DNA of 64,000 bases from Enterovirga rhinocerotis (GCF_004363955.1 NZ_SNZR01000011.1:248001-312000); one strand, 5' to 3'; numbered from the stretch's first letter, positions 34,018 to 46,211 are shown. Notes: generated by a model from the letters alone, not told the origin. Numbers and translations: made by a program.

Positions 34018-34260
34018 TTAGCGCCGGCGGTCCAGCGCGAAGCCGGCCAGAAGGCCGAGCACGGCGCCGCCGACGGCGAACATGCCGATATGCTGCCACT
34101 GGCCGGTCGTGATGCCTCCGCGCGCGGAAGCCGGCGCGGTGCCGCCCGTCTGGATCTCGATCGACACCCCGCCCGCACGGATTTCCGCCGCGTCGGGCCG
34201 GGTGAAGAAGCCGAGGATGCCGCCGATCATGAGACCGGCGACCAGAAGGGCGGCCTTCAT
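34018..34260 (-). CDS. Two-helix membrane protein inside the ATP synthase operon
   Basis: 80 aa with one hydrophobic segment near each end (ALLVAGLMIGGILGFF and IGMFAVGGAVLGLLAGFALD) and a Ser/Thr/Gly-rich loop. It fits between atpD (3 bp upstream) and atpC (15 bp downstream), the spacing of a true operon member. Both helices carry small-residue GxxxG-type patterns. I do not recognise the family; a role in assembly or regulation of the synthase is a guess from position only. Confidence 0.72.
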   Translation of the reverse strand: MKAALLVAGLMIGGILGFFTRPDAAEIRAGGVSIEIQTGGTAPASARGGITTGQWQHIGMFAVGGAVLGLLAGFALDRRR

Positions 34261-34263
34261 GGA

Positions 34264-35733
<1,470 letters not shown>

Positions 35734-36615
35734 TCAGAGCGCTTCGGCGCCGGAGATGATCTCGATCAGCTCCTTGGTGATCATGGCCTGACGCGAACGG
35801 TTGTAGATCTGGGTCTGCTTCTTGATCATGTCACCCGCGTTGCGGGTCGCGTTGTCCATCGCGCTCATGCGGGCGCCCTGTTCGGAGGCCGCATTCTCGA
35901 GGAGGGCGCGCAGGATCTGAACCGCGACGTTGCGGGGCAGGAGGTTCGCCAGGATTTCGTTCTCATCCGGCTCGTATTCGTAGATCGCCTCGTTGGCGTC
36001 CAAGTCGGCGGTGCTCGTGCCGAGCTCGGCCGGCACGATCTGCTGCGCGGTCGGCACCTGCGAGATGACCGACTTGAAGCGCGAGTAGAAGAGCGTCGCG
36101 ACGTCGAACTCGCCGGCCTCGAACAGGGCCAGGACCTTGCTCGCGATCATCTCGGCTTCGGTGAAGCCGACCTGCTTGACCGACCGCAGGTCGACGAGCT
36201 CAATGATCTGCTGGCCGAACTGGCGGCGCAGGATGTCGTAGCCCTTCTTGCCGACGCACAGGATCTTGACCGTCTTGCCCTCGGCCATGAGGCGCTGGGC
36301 ATGGTCGCGCGCGAGGCGGGAGATGGACGAGTTGAAGGCGCCGCAGAGGCCGCGTTCGGCCGTGGCGACGATGAGGAGATGGGTCTTGTCGGCGCCGGTG
36401 CCGGCGAGGAGCCGCGGGCTCTCCGGTCCGATCGTGATGCCGGCCCCGAGATTGGCCATCACCTTCGACATGCGCTCGGCGAAGGGGCGGGCGGCTTCCG
36501 CCGCCTGCTGCGCGCGGCGAAGCTTCGCCGCCGCGACCATCTGCATGGCCTTGGTGATCTTCTGGGTCGCCTTGACCGAGGCGATGCGGTTGCGGAGGTC
36601 TTTTAGGCTCGGCAT
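35734..36615 (-). CDS. atpG: ATP synthase F1 gamma subunit
   Basis: Central rotor subunit, 293 aa. N-terminal helix [20 protein letters not shown] and C-terminal [19 protein letters not shown] are typical. The 24-bp gap to atpD and same strand confirm the operon. The gap on its atpA side is unusually long because of a palindromic repeat. Confidence 0.97.
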   Translation of the reverse strand: MPSLKDLRNRIASVKATQKITKAMQMVAAAKLRRAQQAAEAARPFAERMSKVMANLGAGITIGPESPRLLAGTGADKTHLLIVATAERGLCGAFNSSISRLARDHAQRLMAEGKTVKILCVGKKGYDILRRQFGQQIIELVDLRSVKQVGFTEAEMIASKVLALFEAGEFDVATLFYSRFKSVISQVPTAQQIVPAELGTSTADLDANEAIYEYEPDENEILANLLPRNVAVQILRALLENAASEQGARMSAMDNATRNAGDMIKKQTQIYNRSRQAMITKELIEIISGAEAL

Positions 36616-36634
36616 CTCAGGTTCTTCATCCGGT

Positions 36635-36749
36635 CCTCATGCTGAGGTGCCGCCGGCTCGTCCGGCGGCCTCGAAGCACGCTCGACCTCTCCCGTGCCCA
36701 CTGGACCATCCTTCGAGGCCGGCCCGGGGGCCGGCACCTCAGGATGAGG
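36635..36749. repeat. Composite extragenic palindrome inside the ATP synthase operon
   Basis: CCTCATGCTGAGGTGC (36635-36650) and GCACCTCAGGATGAGG (36734-36749) are inverted arms matching at 15 of 16 positions. Between them lie smaller GC-rich palindromes (GCCGCCGG/CCGGCGGC; CTTCGAGG). It fills the atpG-atpA gap of 150 bp and would form a large hairpin in the mRNA. Confidence 0.82.
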
Positions 36750-36765
36750 TTGAGGTTTCAGCCGA

Positions 36766-38870
<2,105 letters not shown>

Positions 38871-39243
38871 CTGTCTCTCGTCGTCGCCTGTCGCGAGTGC
38901 GCCCTGCAAAAAGGCTGGGCGCATCCCGCGTTTTCGCCAAGTCGGGATGGAGCGCAGGACGGGCCCCGTCAGCGCGGCGCTGCCGTAACATGCGGGTTTC
39001 GGGGGTGCAAGGCGCTGCGGTGCGGGAAGGTGGAAAGGCGGGTCCGGCGGAGCTCGTCCGGATCGGAAAGGCGGGCGTGTCGGGGCTCTCCGCGCGGGGA
39101 TGGCGCGGGGGGTGGGATGACGGCCTGCCGGCTTCGGCCCGCCACCCGGAAGCTGTCCGTCGCTCCAATACTGCTCTTTTGTGCCGACGGCACTTATGCT
39201 TTGAGTTGATGCGCGATCGCGGTCCGGGGCGTGGGAAGCAGGG
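38871..39243. other. Intergenic region between atpH and the glycosyltransferase gene
   Basis: About 370 bases between divergent genes. It must hold the promoter of the ATP synthase operon near 38880-38960 and that of the glycosyltransferase, probably in the AT-richer stretch 39160-39215. No known operator, RNA or gene is recognised. Confidence 0.45.
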
Positions 39244-40158
39244 ATGGAGCATACCGGGGCCGAAGGCGGTCGTGCGGGCGGCGAGACCGCGCTGATATAC
39301 GTGCTCGATGCAGAATTCCTGAGGCCTCTGAAGGTCCTTCAGTATTCGCTTCATGTCCATGGCAGCTTCGCGGGCTGCCCGATCATCGTCGTCACGAACG
39401 ATCCGGTCGTCCGAGACGACAGGTTCATCCGATCGATCGCCCGTGACATCGAATTCATGGACGACGATCACTTGAGGAAATTCTCCACGATCCGCGGCGA
39501 TCGCATACCCACCGGCTTGTCGACCTCGTTCGCGCCGAAGTTCACCTTCCTCAAGCTTGCGATCTTCCGGCCGCGAGGCTTCTACCGGCACGTCTTCATC
39601 GATGCGGACATGCTCTGTCTGAACCCTGTGGACGAGGCGACGTTGTACGCGCCGCAGGAGTTCAAGGCGGTCCGGGAGTTCGGGGCCGGCGTCTTCCCGA
39701 TCGGGGCTGAGCCACGGCCGGACGGCTATCCGCAGACGGCCTTCGACTACGTCGATGAATACGGAGAAGCGGTCGTCACAAAGATCGAGGGGATCAATTC
39801 CGGATTCGTCTGCCTGCAAGGACGATCGATCTCGGACGACCTCATGGAGCAGGCGATCGAGATCGGGTCGAGGAAATCGTTTCCGAACGAGCAATCCCTC
39901 ACGACGCAGATCGTCCGGGATCGCGGATTTTCCTACATGCGGTTGCCGATCTGGTTCAACGCGCGGCGCAGGCTGTTCGCGTCTCTCGGCGAGGATTTCT
40001 TTTCGGCCGTCCGGACGAAGATCATGCTCATGCATTACACCCCGGGCAAGGCCTGGAAGATGCAGCGGCAGGGGCTTCGGTCGTGGGATCGCGTGTGGTT
40101 CGACTACGAGGATCGCGGCACGGAGTGGATCAACGACGTCGCATCGCGCATGGTCTGA
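39244..40158 (+). CDS. GT8-like glycosyltransferase
   Basis: Cytoplasmic transferase of 304 aa. The metal-binding DxD is in VFIDADMLCLNPV, the family-typical EGINSGFVCLQ follows, and a late HYTPGKAWKM resembles the HxxGxxKPW motif of GT8 enzymes (LPS galactosyl/glucosyltransferases, glycogenin). A GGGAAGCAGG sits before the ATG. It stands alone between the ATP synthase and flagellar genes, and by eye is less GC-biased at third positions than neighbours. The acceptor could be LPS, another glycan or flagellin; none is shown. Confidence 0.75.
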   Translation: MEHTGAEGGRAGGETALIYVLDAEFLRPLKVLQYSLHVHGSFAGCPIIVVTNDPVVRDDRFIRSIARDIEFMDDDHLRKFSTIRGDRIPTGLSTSFAPKFTFLKLAIFRPRGFYRHVFIDADMLCLNPVDEATLYAPQEFKAVREFGAGVFPIGAEPRPDGYPQTAFDYVDEYGEAVVTKIEGINSGFVCLQGRSISDDLMEQAIEIGSRKSFPNEQSLTTQIVRDRGFSYMRLPIWFNARRRLFASLGEDFFSAVRTKIMLMHYTPGKAWKMQRQGLRSWDRVWFDYEDRGTEWINDVASRMV

Positions 40159-40246
40159 GCCGCGGGATGCAGCAGGCCGGCATCGCCGTTCGTCGTCCCG
40201 TCGGTCCGCCGCTTGTTCGCCGTGACGCTCTCCGGAGCCCGAACGA

Positions 40247-40657
40247 TCAGGCCCGCCCGAGCTTCGCCAACTCCACCTTCACCCGCAATTCGATCGCCGC
40301 GATGGTCTCGTCGAGGCCGGCATCGCCGGTCGGTCCGGCGCCGGCCGCGAGGATCGCCGAGAGGGATTCGAGGTCGGCGGGGGACAGGCGTCCGGCAAGG
40401 AGGCCGGCCTTCAGGTGGTCGAGACCGGCGAGGAGATCCTGGCCGCGTTTGGCCTGGCGGCCGCGGCGCTCGCGCGGGTCCTCCTCCTGAAGCATCAGGA
40501 TGGCGTCGAGTGTCGCGAGCGGCGCGGCCGAGCGCTGGGGCGCCGCGCCGCGTGCGCTATCGGCGGCGAGCGAGAAGCGCGGGCCTGTCGTCCGGAGGGC
40601 CGGGAGGGCCGCGGCGAACGGCACGGCCGGCGCAAGGATGCGGGCGTCGATGTGCAT
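40247..40657 (-). CDS. fliX: Flagellar assembly regulator FliX
   Basis: Protein of 136 aa matching the class II flagellar assembly factor FliX of alphaproteobacteria: ATLDAILMLQEEDPRERRGR, then GQDLLAGLDHLKAGLL and IELRVKVELAKLGRA. In Caulobacter FliX couples early basal-body assembly to FlbD-dependent late gene expression. It is divergent from flgI across a region with CtrA-like boxes, the same layout as in Caulobacter. Confidence 0.88.
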   Translation of the reverse strand: MHIDARILAPAVPFAAALPALRTTGPRFSLAADSARGAAPQRSAAPLATLDAILMLQEEDPRERRGRQAKRGQDLLAGLDHLKAGLLAGRLSPADLESLSAILAAGAGPTGDAGLDETIAAIELRVKVELAKLGRA

Positions 40658-40709
40658 CGTGGCGGATCCGCGCTCGAGGAGGACGAGCCCAGAGATCGCG
40701 CAGACATGG

Positions 40710-40791
40710 TTAACAGGTCGTCAAGAACCCGGCAGAACCTGCCGGCCGGGCTGCGAAAACGACCGGACGGTGATCGTTAATGCTTTCATAA
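40710..40791. promoter_or_regulatory. Candidate CtrA sites between fliX and flgI
   Basis: TTAA-CAGGTCG-TCAA (40710-40724) and TTAA-TGCTTTC-ATAA (40777-40791) each match the CtrA consensus TTAA-N7-TTAA with one or two mismatches in the second half. They lie in the divergent fliX/flgI promoter region, in otherwise GC-rich DNA where TTAA is rare. Confidence 0.5.
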
Positions 40792-40855
40792 GATCAACGA
40801 AAACAATGATTTATGGTGGCTCTCGCATGGCACGGGCTTGGCGAGTGGGAAGGCG

Positions 40856-42001
40856 ATGTTCACGCGCCTTCGCCCTCGCCGCCGGATCGCCGCCACGCTG
40901 CTGGCTTTTGCCTGGGCGCTCGCCTGGACCCTCGGAGCGGCTGTGCCGGCCGCCGCTCTGTCCCGGGTGAAGGACCTCGCCCAGGTGGAGGGCGTGCGAA
41001 CCAACAACCTCGTCGGCTACGGCCTGGTCGTCGGCCTCAACGGCACGGGCGACACGCTCAACAACGCGCCCTTCACCAAGCAATCCCTCCAGGCCATGCT
41101 GGAGCGGCTCGGCGTCAACACGCGCGGCGCGACCATGCGGACGGCGAATGTCGCGGCGGTCATGGTGACGGCGAGCCTGCCGGCCTTCCAGACCCAGGGC
41201 ACGCGTCTCGACGTCACGGTCTCGGCGCTCGGCGATGCGAAGTCGCTCCAGGGCGGCACGCTGTTGGTCACGCCCCTGCTGGGGGCGGATGGCGAGGTCT
41301 ATGCCGTCGGGCAGGGTTCCGTCGCCATCGCCGGATTCCAGGCCGAGGGCGAGGCGGCCAAGATCACGCGGGGCGTGCCCACCGTCGGGCGGATCGCGAG
41401 CGGCGCCCTGATCGAGCGCGAGATCGAGTTCAAGCTGAACGCCCAGCGGGCGCTGCGTCTGTCGCTGCGCAACCCGGACCTCACGACCGCGAAGCGCATC
41501 GCCTCCTCGATCAACGACTATCTCGGCCAGGATTCGGCAGAGCCCGTCGACCCCTCGACCGTCAACCTCACCATCCCGCCGAAATTCCGGGGCAACATGG
41601 TGCAGCTCCTGACCGAGATCGAGCAGCTCCGCGTCGAGCCCGACCAGACCGCGCGCATCGTCATCGACGAGCGCTCGGGCATCATCGTGATGGGCCGCGA
41701 CGTGCGGGTGTCGCAGGTCGCCGTGGCGCAGGGCAATCTCACCGTCACGATCAGCGAGGCGCCCGAGGTGAGCCAGCCGGACGTGCCCTTCACGCGCGGC
41801 ACCACGGCCGTCGTGCCGCGCACGCGCGTGAAGGTCGATACGGGCGACGCGAACAAGCTCGCCATCGTGCGGGAAGGCGTGACCCTGCGCGAGCTGGTCG
41901 ACGGGCTCAACGCCCTCGGCATCGGCCCGCGCGACATGATTTCCATTCTCCAGGCCATCAAGGCCGCAGGCGCCCTCCAGGCCGATATCGAGGTGATGTG
42001 A
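40856..42001 (+). CDS. flgI: Flagellar P-ring protein FlgI
   Basis: Periplasmic ring protein of 381 aa that surrounds the flagellar rod. A signal peptide (RRRIAATLLAFAWALAWTLG, cut near AAALS) is followed by RVKDLAQVEGVRTNNLVGYG and LNGTGD, typical of FlgI, and the end is FISILQAIK-like. ATG 40856 has GGAAGG close by; an in-frame TTG at 40838 would add six residues. Its stop overlaps the start of the next gene. Confidence 0.95.
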   Translation: MFTRLRPRRRIAATLLAFAWALAWTLGAAVPAAALSRVKDLAQVEGVRTNNLVGYGLVVGLNGTGDTLNNAPFTKQSLQAMLERLGVNTRGATMRTANVAAVMVTASLPAFQTQGTRLDVTVSALGDAKSLQGGTLLVTPLLGADGEVYAVGQGSVAIAGFQAEGEAAKITRGVPTVGRIASGALIEREIEFKLNAQRALRLSLRNPDLTTAKRIASSINDYLGQDSAEPVDPSTVNLTIPPKFRGNMVQLLTEIEQLRVEPDQTARIVIDERSGIIVMGRDVRVSQVAVAQGNLTVTISEAPEVSQPDVPFTRGTTAVVPRTRVKVDTGDANKLAIVREGVTLRELVDGLNALGIGPRDMISILQAIKAAGALQADIEVM

Positions 42002-42333
42002 TGGTGGCTCCCCTTGCCATGATCGGGCTTTCGATCGCAGGCGACGTCGCGAGCGGCATCGCGACCGATCTCGTCAAATCGGTCGCCTCCGCGGGCCAGA
42101 AGGACAAGATCAAGAAGACAGCCCAGGATTTCGAGACGATGTTCCTCGAACAGGCGCTCGAGCGCCTGACCGAGAATGCCGGCGATGCGGGCCCCCTCGG
42201 CGGCGGCCATGACGGGGGCGGCGTCTACCGCTCCATGCTGGTCAAGGAATATGCCGGCGAGATCGTGAAATCCGGCGGCGTCGGGATCGCGGATTCCGTC
42301 TACCGCCAGATGCTCAAGCTCCAGGAGGGCTGA
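42001..42333 (+). CDS. FlgJ-like rod-binding protein
   Basis: 110 aa starting at an ATG that shares one base with the flgI stop. KKTAQDFETMFLEQALERLTE, then GGGVYRSMLVKEYAGEIVKSGGVGIADSVY are the rod-binding (FlgJ N-terminal) fold. It lacks the muramidase domain of enterobacterial FlgJ, as is usual in alphaproteobacteria. It probably scaffolds rod assembly in the periplasm next to FlgI. Confidence 0.87.
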   Translation: MVAPLAMIGLSIAGDVASGIATDLVKSVASAGQKDKIKKTAQDFETMFLEQALERLTENAGDAGPLGGGHDGGGVYRSMLVKEYAGEIVKSGGVGIADSVYRQMLKLQEG

Positions 42334-42335
42334 CG

Positions 42336-42800
42336 ATGCAGCCGCAACTGGGCCGCGAGCGTCCGTCCATCGGCGGACCGGAAGAGGCCGAACGCGTTCT
42401 TGCCGCCTTTGCCGGCACGATCGCCGAGCTCGAATCGGTGCTCGACGCGGAGACCGAGGACCTGTCGTCCGGGCGCATCCGATCGGCGCTGTCGCGGGAG
42501 GAGCGCAAGAGCGACCTCGCCGCCGGTTATCTGCGCGGGCTCGAACTCGTGCGGGCCAATGCGGTCGCGCTGGCCCGGTTCGCGCCGGAGGCCGCCGGGC
42601 GGCTGAGGCACGCCCATCGCGGCTTTAGGGCGGCCCTCGAGCGGAACCAGGCCGTGATCGCGACGGCGCGGGCCGTCTCCGAGGGGCTCGTGAAAGGTGT
42701 CGCGGACGAGATGGCGAGGCAGAGCCGCCCGGCAGGCTACGGGGTCTCGACGCCGCAGCCGGCGACCGGCTCGCCGCTCGTCTATTCGCGGCGATTCTGA
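42336..42800 (+). CDS. FlgN-like flagellar export chaperone candidate
   Basis: 154 aa, largely helical (EEAERVLAAFAGTIAELESVLDAE, GYLRGLELVRANAVALARFA). Length, helix pattern and place two bases after the flgJ-like gene match FlgN-type chaperones for hook-associated proteins. Sequence motifs are weak, so the name rests on context. Confidence 0.6.
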   Translation: MQPQLGRERPSIGGPEEAERVLAAFAGTIAELESVLDAETEDLSSGRIRSALSREERKSDLAAGYLRGLELVRANAVALARFAPEAAGRLRHAHRGFRAALERNQAVIATARAVSEGLVKGVADEMARQSRPAGYGVSTPQPATGSPLVYSRRF

Positions 42801-42831
42801 CTCGAAACGAGCCAATGCCGTTCCCGGCTCG

Positions 42832-42846
42832 TTAACCCCGTCTTTA
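42832..42846. promoter_or_regulatory. Candidate CtrA site upstream of flaG-like gene
   Basis: TTAA-CCCCGTC-TTTA, one mismatch from TTAA-N7-TTAA, 39 bases before the next ATG in a short intergenic gap. Confidence 0.42.
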
Positions 42847-42884
42847 TACCTGTGATTCACGCGCTGCGTGCATAACGACCGACG

Positions 42885-43268
42885 ATGCGGCAGGAGGCTG
42901 CAGCGTTGGAGGTGCCGGTGGATATCGGGCCCGTCGTCAGGATCCCCGTCCTGCCGGGGACGGGGGAGGTCCCGCGGATCGAGGCGGCGAAGCTCATCCG
43001 CCCCGAACTGCCCGCGATCGCCGTCGCCGAGCCGCCGCCATCCCCCCATGCCGAGCCGGATCCTCGGCGCGCGCCGCCATCCGACGCCATCGAGCGCCGC
43101 GTCTCGACCGATCTCGCGACCGGCCACGTGATCGTGCAAGCCTTCGACCTGCGCTCGGGCGCCCCCGCGGGCCAGGTGCCGGTGGAGGTGCTGCTTCGCC
43201 TTCGGGCCTATGAGCGCGGGCTGCCCGACATCGCCTGCGAAGGATTGCAGGCGGACGAACTGGCCTGA
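42885..43268 (+). CDS. FlaG-like flagellar protein (diverged)
   Basis: 127 aa. The first 70 residues are Pro/Ala-rich and not conserved-looking. The end, IERRVSTDLATGHVIVQAFD with LRSGAPAGQVPVEVLLRL, closely follows the pattern of FlaG proteins (a strand, T-G turn, D-x-x-x-G, Q/I-P, hydrophobic helix). FlaG affects filament length in other bacteria. Placement directly before the flagellins supports this. No good ribosome-binding site at the ATG; a downstream GTG at 42915 is an alternative start. Confidence 0.62.
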   Translation: MRQEAAALEVPVDIGPVVRIPVLPGTGEVPRIEAAKLIRPELPAIAVAEPPPSPHAEPDPRRAPPSDAIERRVSTDLATGHVIVQAFDLRSGAPAGQVPVEVLLRLRAYERGLPDIACEGLQADELA

Positions 43269-43442
43269 CGGCGGTCCGGCCTCTCAAGCCTTTCTTCACC
43301 ATGATCCGGCGTCGCGGCGGCTGCTCCGCGCGGGGCCGCGGCACTTTTACCGGTTCTTACGGATTGGCGCGGGATCGTGCCGACACATCCGGCCAGAATG
43401 GCTTGGGTGGCCAGAAGGCAGTCGACCAGAAAGGGTCACATC

Positions 43443-44756
43443 ATGGCTATCTCTCTCTCCGCTGGCGTGCGCCAGTCGCTGCAGTCCCTCAACTCCACCG
43501 CTGCTCTCGCCCAGACGTCGCAGAACCGCCTCGCCACCGGCAAGAAGGTCAACTCGGCGATCGACAACCCGACCAACTTCTTCACCGCGGCGGGCCTCAA
43601 CAACCGGGCGGACGCCTTCTCCGGCCTCCTGGACGGCATTTCCAACTCCATCCAGACCATCAAGGCTGCCTCGAACGGCATCGACGGCATCACCAAGCTG
43701 GTGAAGTCGCTGCAATCGACGATCAAGCAGGCCCAGTCCGACGCGGCCACCAACAACCCCGTCATCAACTCGACGACCGCGCCTCTGGCGACCGGCGCCG
43801 AAGTCACGGCGACCAACAAGAGCCTCCAGGACATCGCGCTCGACAAGGCCATCTTCGGCGCCGACGCGACCGCGGATGCGGCGACCGCCACGACGGCCGG
43901 CGATGTCGGCATCGACACCTCGACCAACACCAGCGTCGCGGTCTCGGTGAGCGCGGGCAACACGACCTTCCAGGCGAGCCTGTCGGCCGGCGCGACGGTC
44001 CGTGACCTCGTCAACACGATCAACAGCTCCGGCCTCGCTTCCGCCTCGGTGGATTCGAACGGCAAGCTGACGATCAAGGGCTCGGGTTCGGACACGCTGA
44101 AGGTCGGTATCGGCTCGGGTGCGACGGATGCCGCCGCCAAGACGGATGCCGCCGCCGGCACGCTCAACACCAAGCTCGGTCTCGTGGCGACGGACGCCTC
44201 CGCCGGCATCGCGGCGACCGGCAATTCGTCGGTGCGCGCCAACCTCGTGCAGCAGTTCAACGACGTCCGCACGCAGCTCGATCAGCTCGCCAAGGATTCG
44301 GGCTTCAACGGCACGAACCTCCTCGGCGGCGACAAGCTGAAGGTGGTGTTCAACGAGAAGACCGGTTCGAACCAGAGCAAGCTCGACGTTCAGGGCTCGA
44401 CGGTTTCCTCGGCCAACCTCGGCATCGTCGAGGCCTCGAACGGCGCGGTGGCCGGGAACGTCAACTTCCAGAACGACTCGTCCCTGGCGGCGGCGTCGGA
44501 CTCGCTGACCAACGCCCTGTCCTCGCTGTCCTCGCTCTCCTCGACCCTCGGCGCCAGCCTCTCGGTCGTGCAGACCCGTCAGGACTTCTCGAAGTCCCTG
44601 ATCGACACGCTGAAGATCGGTGCCGACAACCTCGTCAACGCCGACACCAACGAAGAGGGCGCCAACCTCCTGGCCCTGCAGACCCGCCAGCAGCTGTCCC
44701 AGACGGCTCTGTCGATGTCCGCCCAGGCCGATCAGGCGGTCCTGCGCCTCTTCTGA
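43443..44756 (+). CDS. Flagellin 1
   Basis: Filament subunit of 437 aa. N-terminal D0/D1 (VRQSLQSLNSTAALAQTSQ, RLATGKKVNSAIDNPTNFF) and C-terminal D0/D1 (LLALQTRQQLSQTALSMSAQ, ending RLF) are typical. The middle has a flagellin_IN-like section (TTFQASLSAGATVRDLVNTI). The ATG at 43443 has GAAAGGG upstream; the frame is open further up but without signal-free flagellin sequence. About 54% similar by eye in the ends to the next gene, so a tandem duplication. Exported through the type III flagellar pathway. Confidence 0.95.
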   Translation: MAISLSAGVRQSLQSLNSTAALAQTSQNRLATGKKVNSAIDNPTNFFTAAGLNNRADAFSGLLDGISNSIQTIKAASNGIDGITKLVKSLQSTIKQAQSDAATNNPVINSTTAPLATGAEVTATNKSLQDIALDKAIFGADATADAATATTAGDVGIDTSTNTSVAVSVSAGNTTFQASLSAGATVRDLVNTINSSGLASASVDSNGKLTIKGSGSDTLKVGIGSGATDAAAKTDAAAGTLNTKLGLVATDASAGIAATGNSSVRANLVQQFNDVRTQLDQLAKDSGFNGTNLLGGDKLKVVFNEKTGSNQSKLDVQGSTVSSANLGIVEASNGAVAGNVNFQNDSSLAAASDSLTNALSSLSSLSSTLGASLSVVQTRQDFSKSLIDTLKIGADNLVNADTNEEGANLLALQTRQQLSQTALSMSAQADQAVLRLF

Positions 44757-44784
44757 TCCGGGCGCGGATCGGTCGGTCGATCCG

Positions 44785-44824
44785 AAGGGCGGCTGGGGCT
44801 CACCCCGGCCGCCCTTCATATTTT
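44785..44824 (+). terminator. Terminator after flagellin 1
   Basis: AAGGGCGGC-TGGGG pairs with CCCC-GG-CCGCCCTT around a CTCA loop (stem 44785-44816), followed by CATATTTT. This suggests flagellin 1 is mostly a separate transcript. Confidence 0.8.
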
Positions 44825-44844
44825 CTTCACCCGTGCGGCCCGCG

Positions 44845-44859
44845 TTAACCACGCATTAG
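44845..44859. promoter_or_regulatory. Candidate CtrA site upstream of flagellin 2
   Basis: TTAA-CCACGCA-TTAG, one mismatch from TTAA-N7-TTAA, 70 bases before the ATG and just after the flagellin 1 terminator. Confidence 0.5.
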
Positions 44860-44929
44860 GGTTAGCAAATCATCTTCGCCCCATTCCGGAAGGAGTCCGC
44901 GCTCGACTCGCGCGCCAGGGGCCCAGACG

Positions 44930-46201
44930 ATGAGCAATATCGTTCTCTCGAACGGGGTGCGGCAGAACCTGCTCTCGCTCCAGGACACCACCCGACTCGC
45001 CGAGAAGACGCAGCTTCGTCTCGCCACCGGCAAGAAGGTGAACACGGCGCTCGACGATCCGGTGAACTATTTCACCTCGGCGACGCTCAGCAATCGGGCC
45101 AACCTGCTGTCGGGGCTCCTCGACGGAATCTCGAACGGCATCCAGACGATCCAGGCCGCCTCCTCCGGCATCGACGCCATCACGAAGCTCGTGCAGTCGG
45201 CCCAGGCGACCATCCGCCAGGCGCTCAACGAGGCCGCCCAGAACCGTCCGAGCCGCATCGGTGCGACCTCGCTCGGGTCCGAAGGCGTCAGCATCAACCA
45301 GACCCCGCAGGACGTCGCGCTCAACAAGAAGCTCGAAGGGGCCCTGGCTCCGGCGACGACCACATCGTCCGGCGCCCTAGGCATCGCGGCCAATTCCTAC
45401 GTCACCGTCCAGGCGGGAAACACGACCTACCAGTTCCAGACGAACGCGAACATGACGGTTCGCGATCTCGTCTCCGAGATCAACAAGTCGGGCATCGCGA
45501 CGGCGAGCGTCGACTCGACCGGCAAGTTCTCGGTCACGGGGACGGGATCGAACGCGCTCAGCTTCCGGGTCGAATCCGCCATCGGAACGAATGACGGGAC
45601 CGACAATCTCGGCTTCGCCGCGGCCGACGTGACGGCGCTCGGCACCGGCGTCAGCGCCACGGCGAATTCCGCCATCCGCACCGGGCTGATCGACCAGTTC
45701 AACAATCTGCGCACGCAGATGGGCAAGCTCGCTCAGGACACGGGCTATAACGGCACGAACCTGCTCGGCGGGAACATGCTGAAGATCGTCTTCAACGAGA
45801 AGACGGGGGCGGCCCGCAACACGATCGACATCCAAGGCTTCACGATCACGGCCGATTCCCTCGGGATCCAGTCCGCCGCCAACGCGACCGTCGTCGGCTC
45901 GACCAACTTCCAGAACGACATCGACCTCGCCAACGCGGACGAGGCGCTGACGACCGCGCTGAACACGCTGCGCTCGATGGCGTCGACGCTGGGCTCGAAC
46001 CTCGCCGTGGTGCAGTCCCGTCAGGACTTCACCAAGAGCATGATGACGACCCTGAAATCGGGAGCCGACAACCTCGTCCTCGCCGATTCGAACGAGGAAG
46101 GCGCAAACCTTCTCGCCCTGCAGACCCGCCAGCAATTGTCCCAGACGGCGCTATCCCTCGCGGCGCAGGCGGACCAGTCCGTCCTCAAGCTCTTCGGCTG
46201 A
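44930..46201 (+). CDS. Flagellin 2
   Basis: Second filament subunit, 423 aa, parallel in layout to flagellin 1: MSNIVLSNGVRQNLLSLQDT, LATGKKVNTALDDPVNYF, a central flagellin_IN-like section (TTYQFQTNANMTVRDLVSEI), and LLALQTRQQLSQTALSLAAQ at the end. The central part is clearly different from flagellin 1, so the two could form filament regions with different properties. Followed after 10 bp by flbT. Confidence 0.95.
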   Translation: MSNIVLSNGVRQNLLSLQDTTRLAEKTQLRLATGKKVNTALDDPVNYFTSATLSNRANLLSGLLDGISNGIQTIQAASSGIDAITKLVQSAQATIRQALNEAAQNRPSRIGATSLGSEGVSINQTPQDVALNKKLEGALAPATTTSSGALGIAANSYVTVQAGNTTYQFQTNANMTVRDLVSEINKSGIATASVDSTGKFSVTGTGSNALSFRVESAIGTNDGTDNLGFAAADVTALGTGVSATANSAIRTGLIDQFNNLRTQMGKLAQDTGYNGTNLLGGNMLKIVFNEKTGAARNTIDIQGFTITADSLGIQSAANATVVGSTNFQNDIDLANADEALTTALNTLRSMASTLGSNLAVVQSRQDFTKSMMTTLKSGADNLVLADSNEEGANLLALQTRQQLSQTALSLAAQADQSVLKLFG

Positions 46202-46211
46202 GGGCGGCGAC

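Noticed and set aside
40813-42000. Frame running upstream from the FlgJ-like gene through flgI
   Set aside because: The part before 42001 is Arg/Gly-rich shadow translation of flgI in another frame; only the last 110 residues are a protein.
43330-43380. Possible sigma-54 or sigma-28 promoter before flagellin 1
   Set aside because: TGGCGCGGGATCGTGC resembles sigma-54 but the GG-GC spacing is one base too long; a sigma-28 reading needs a poor -35. Too weak to call.
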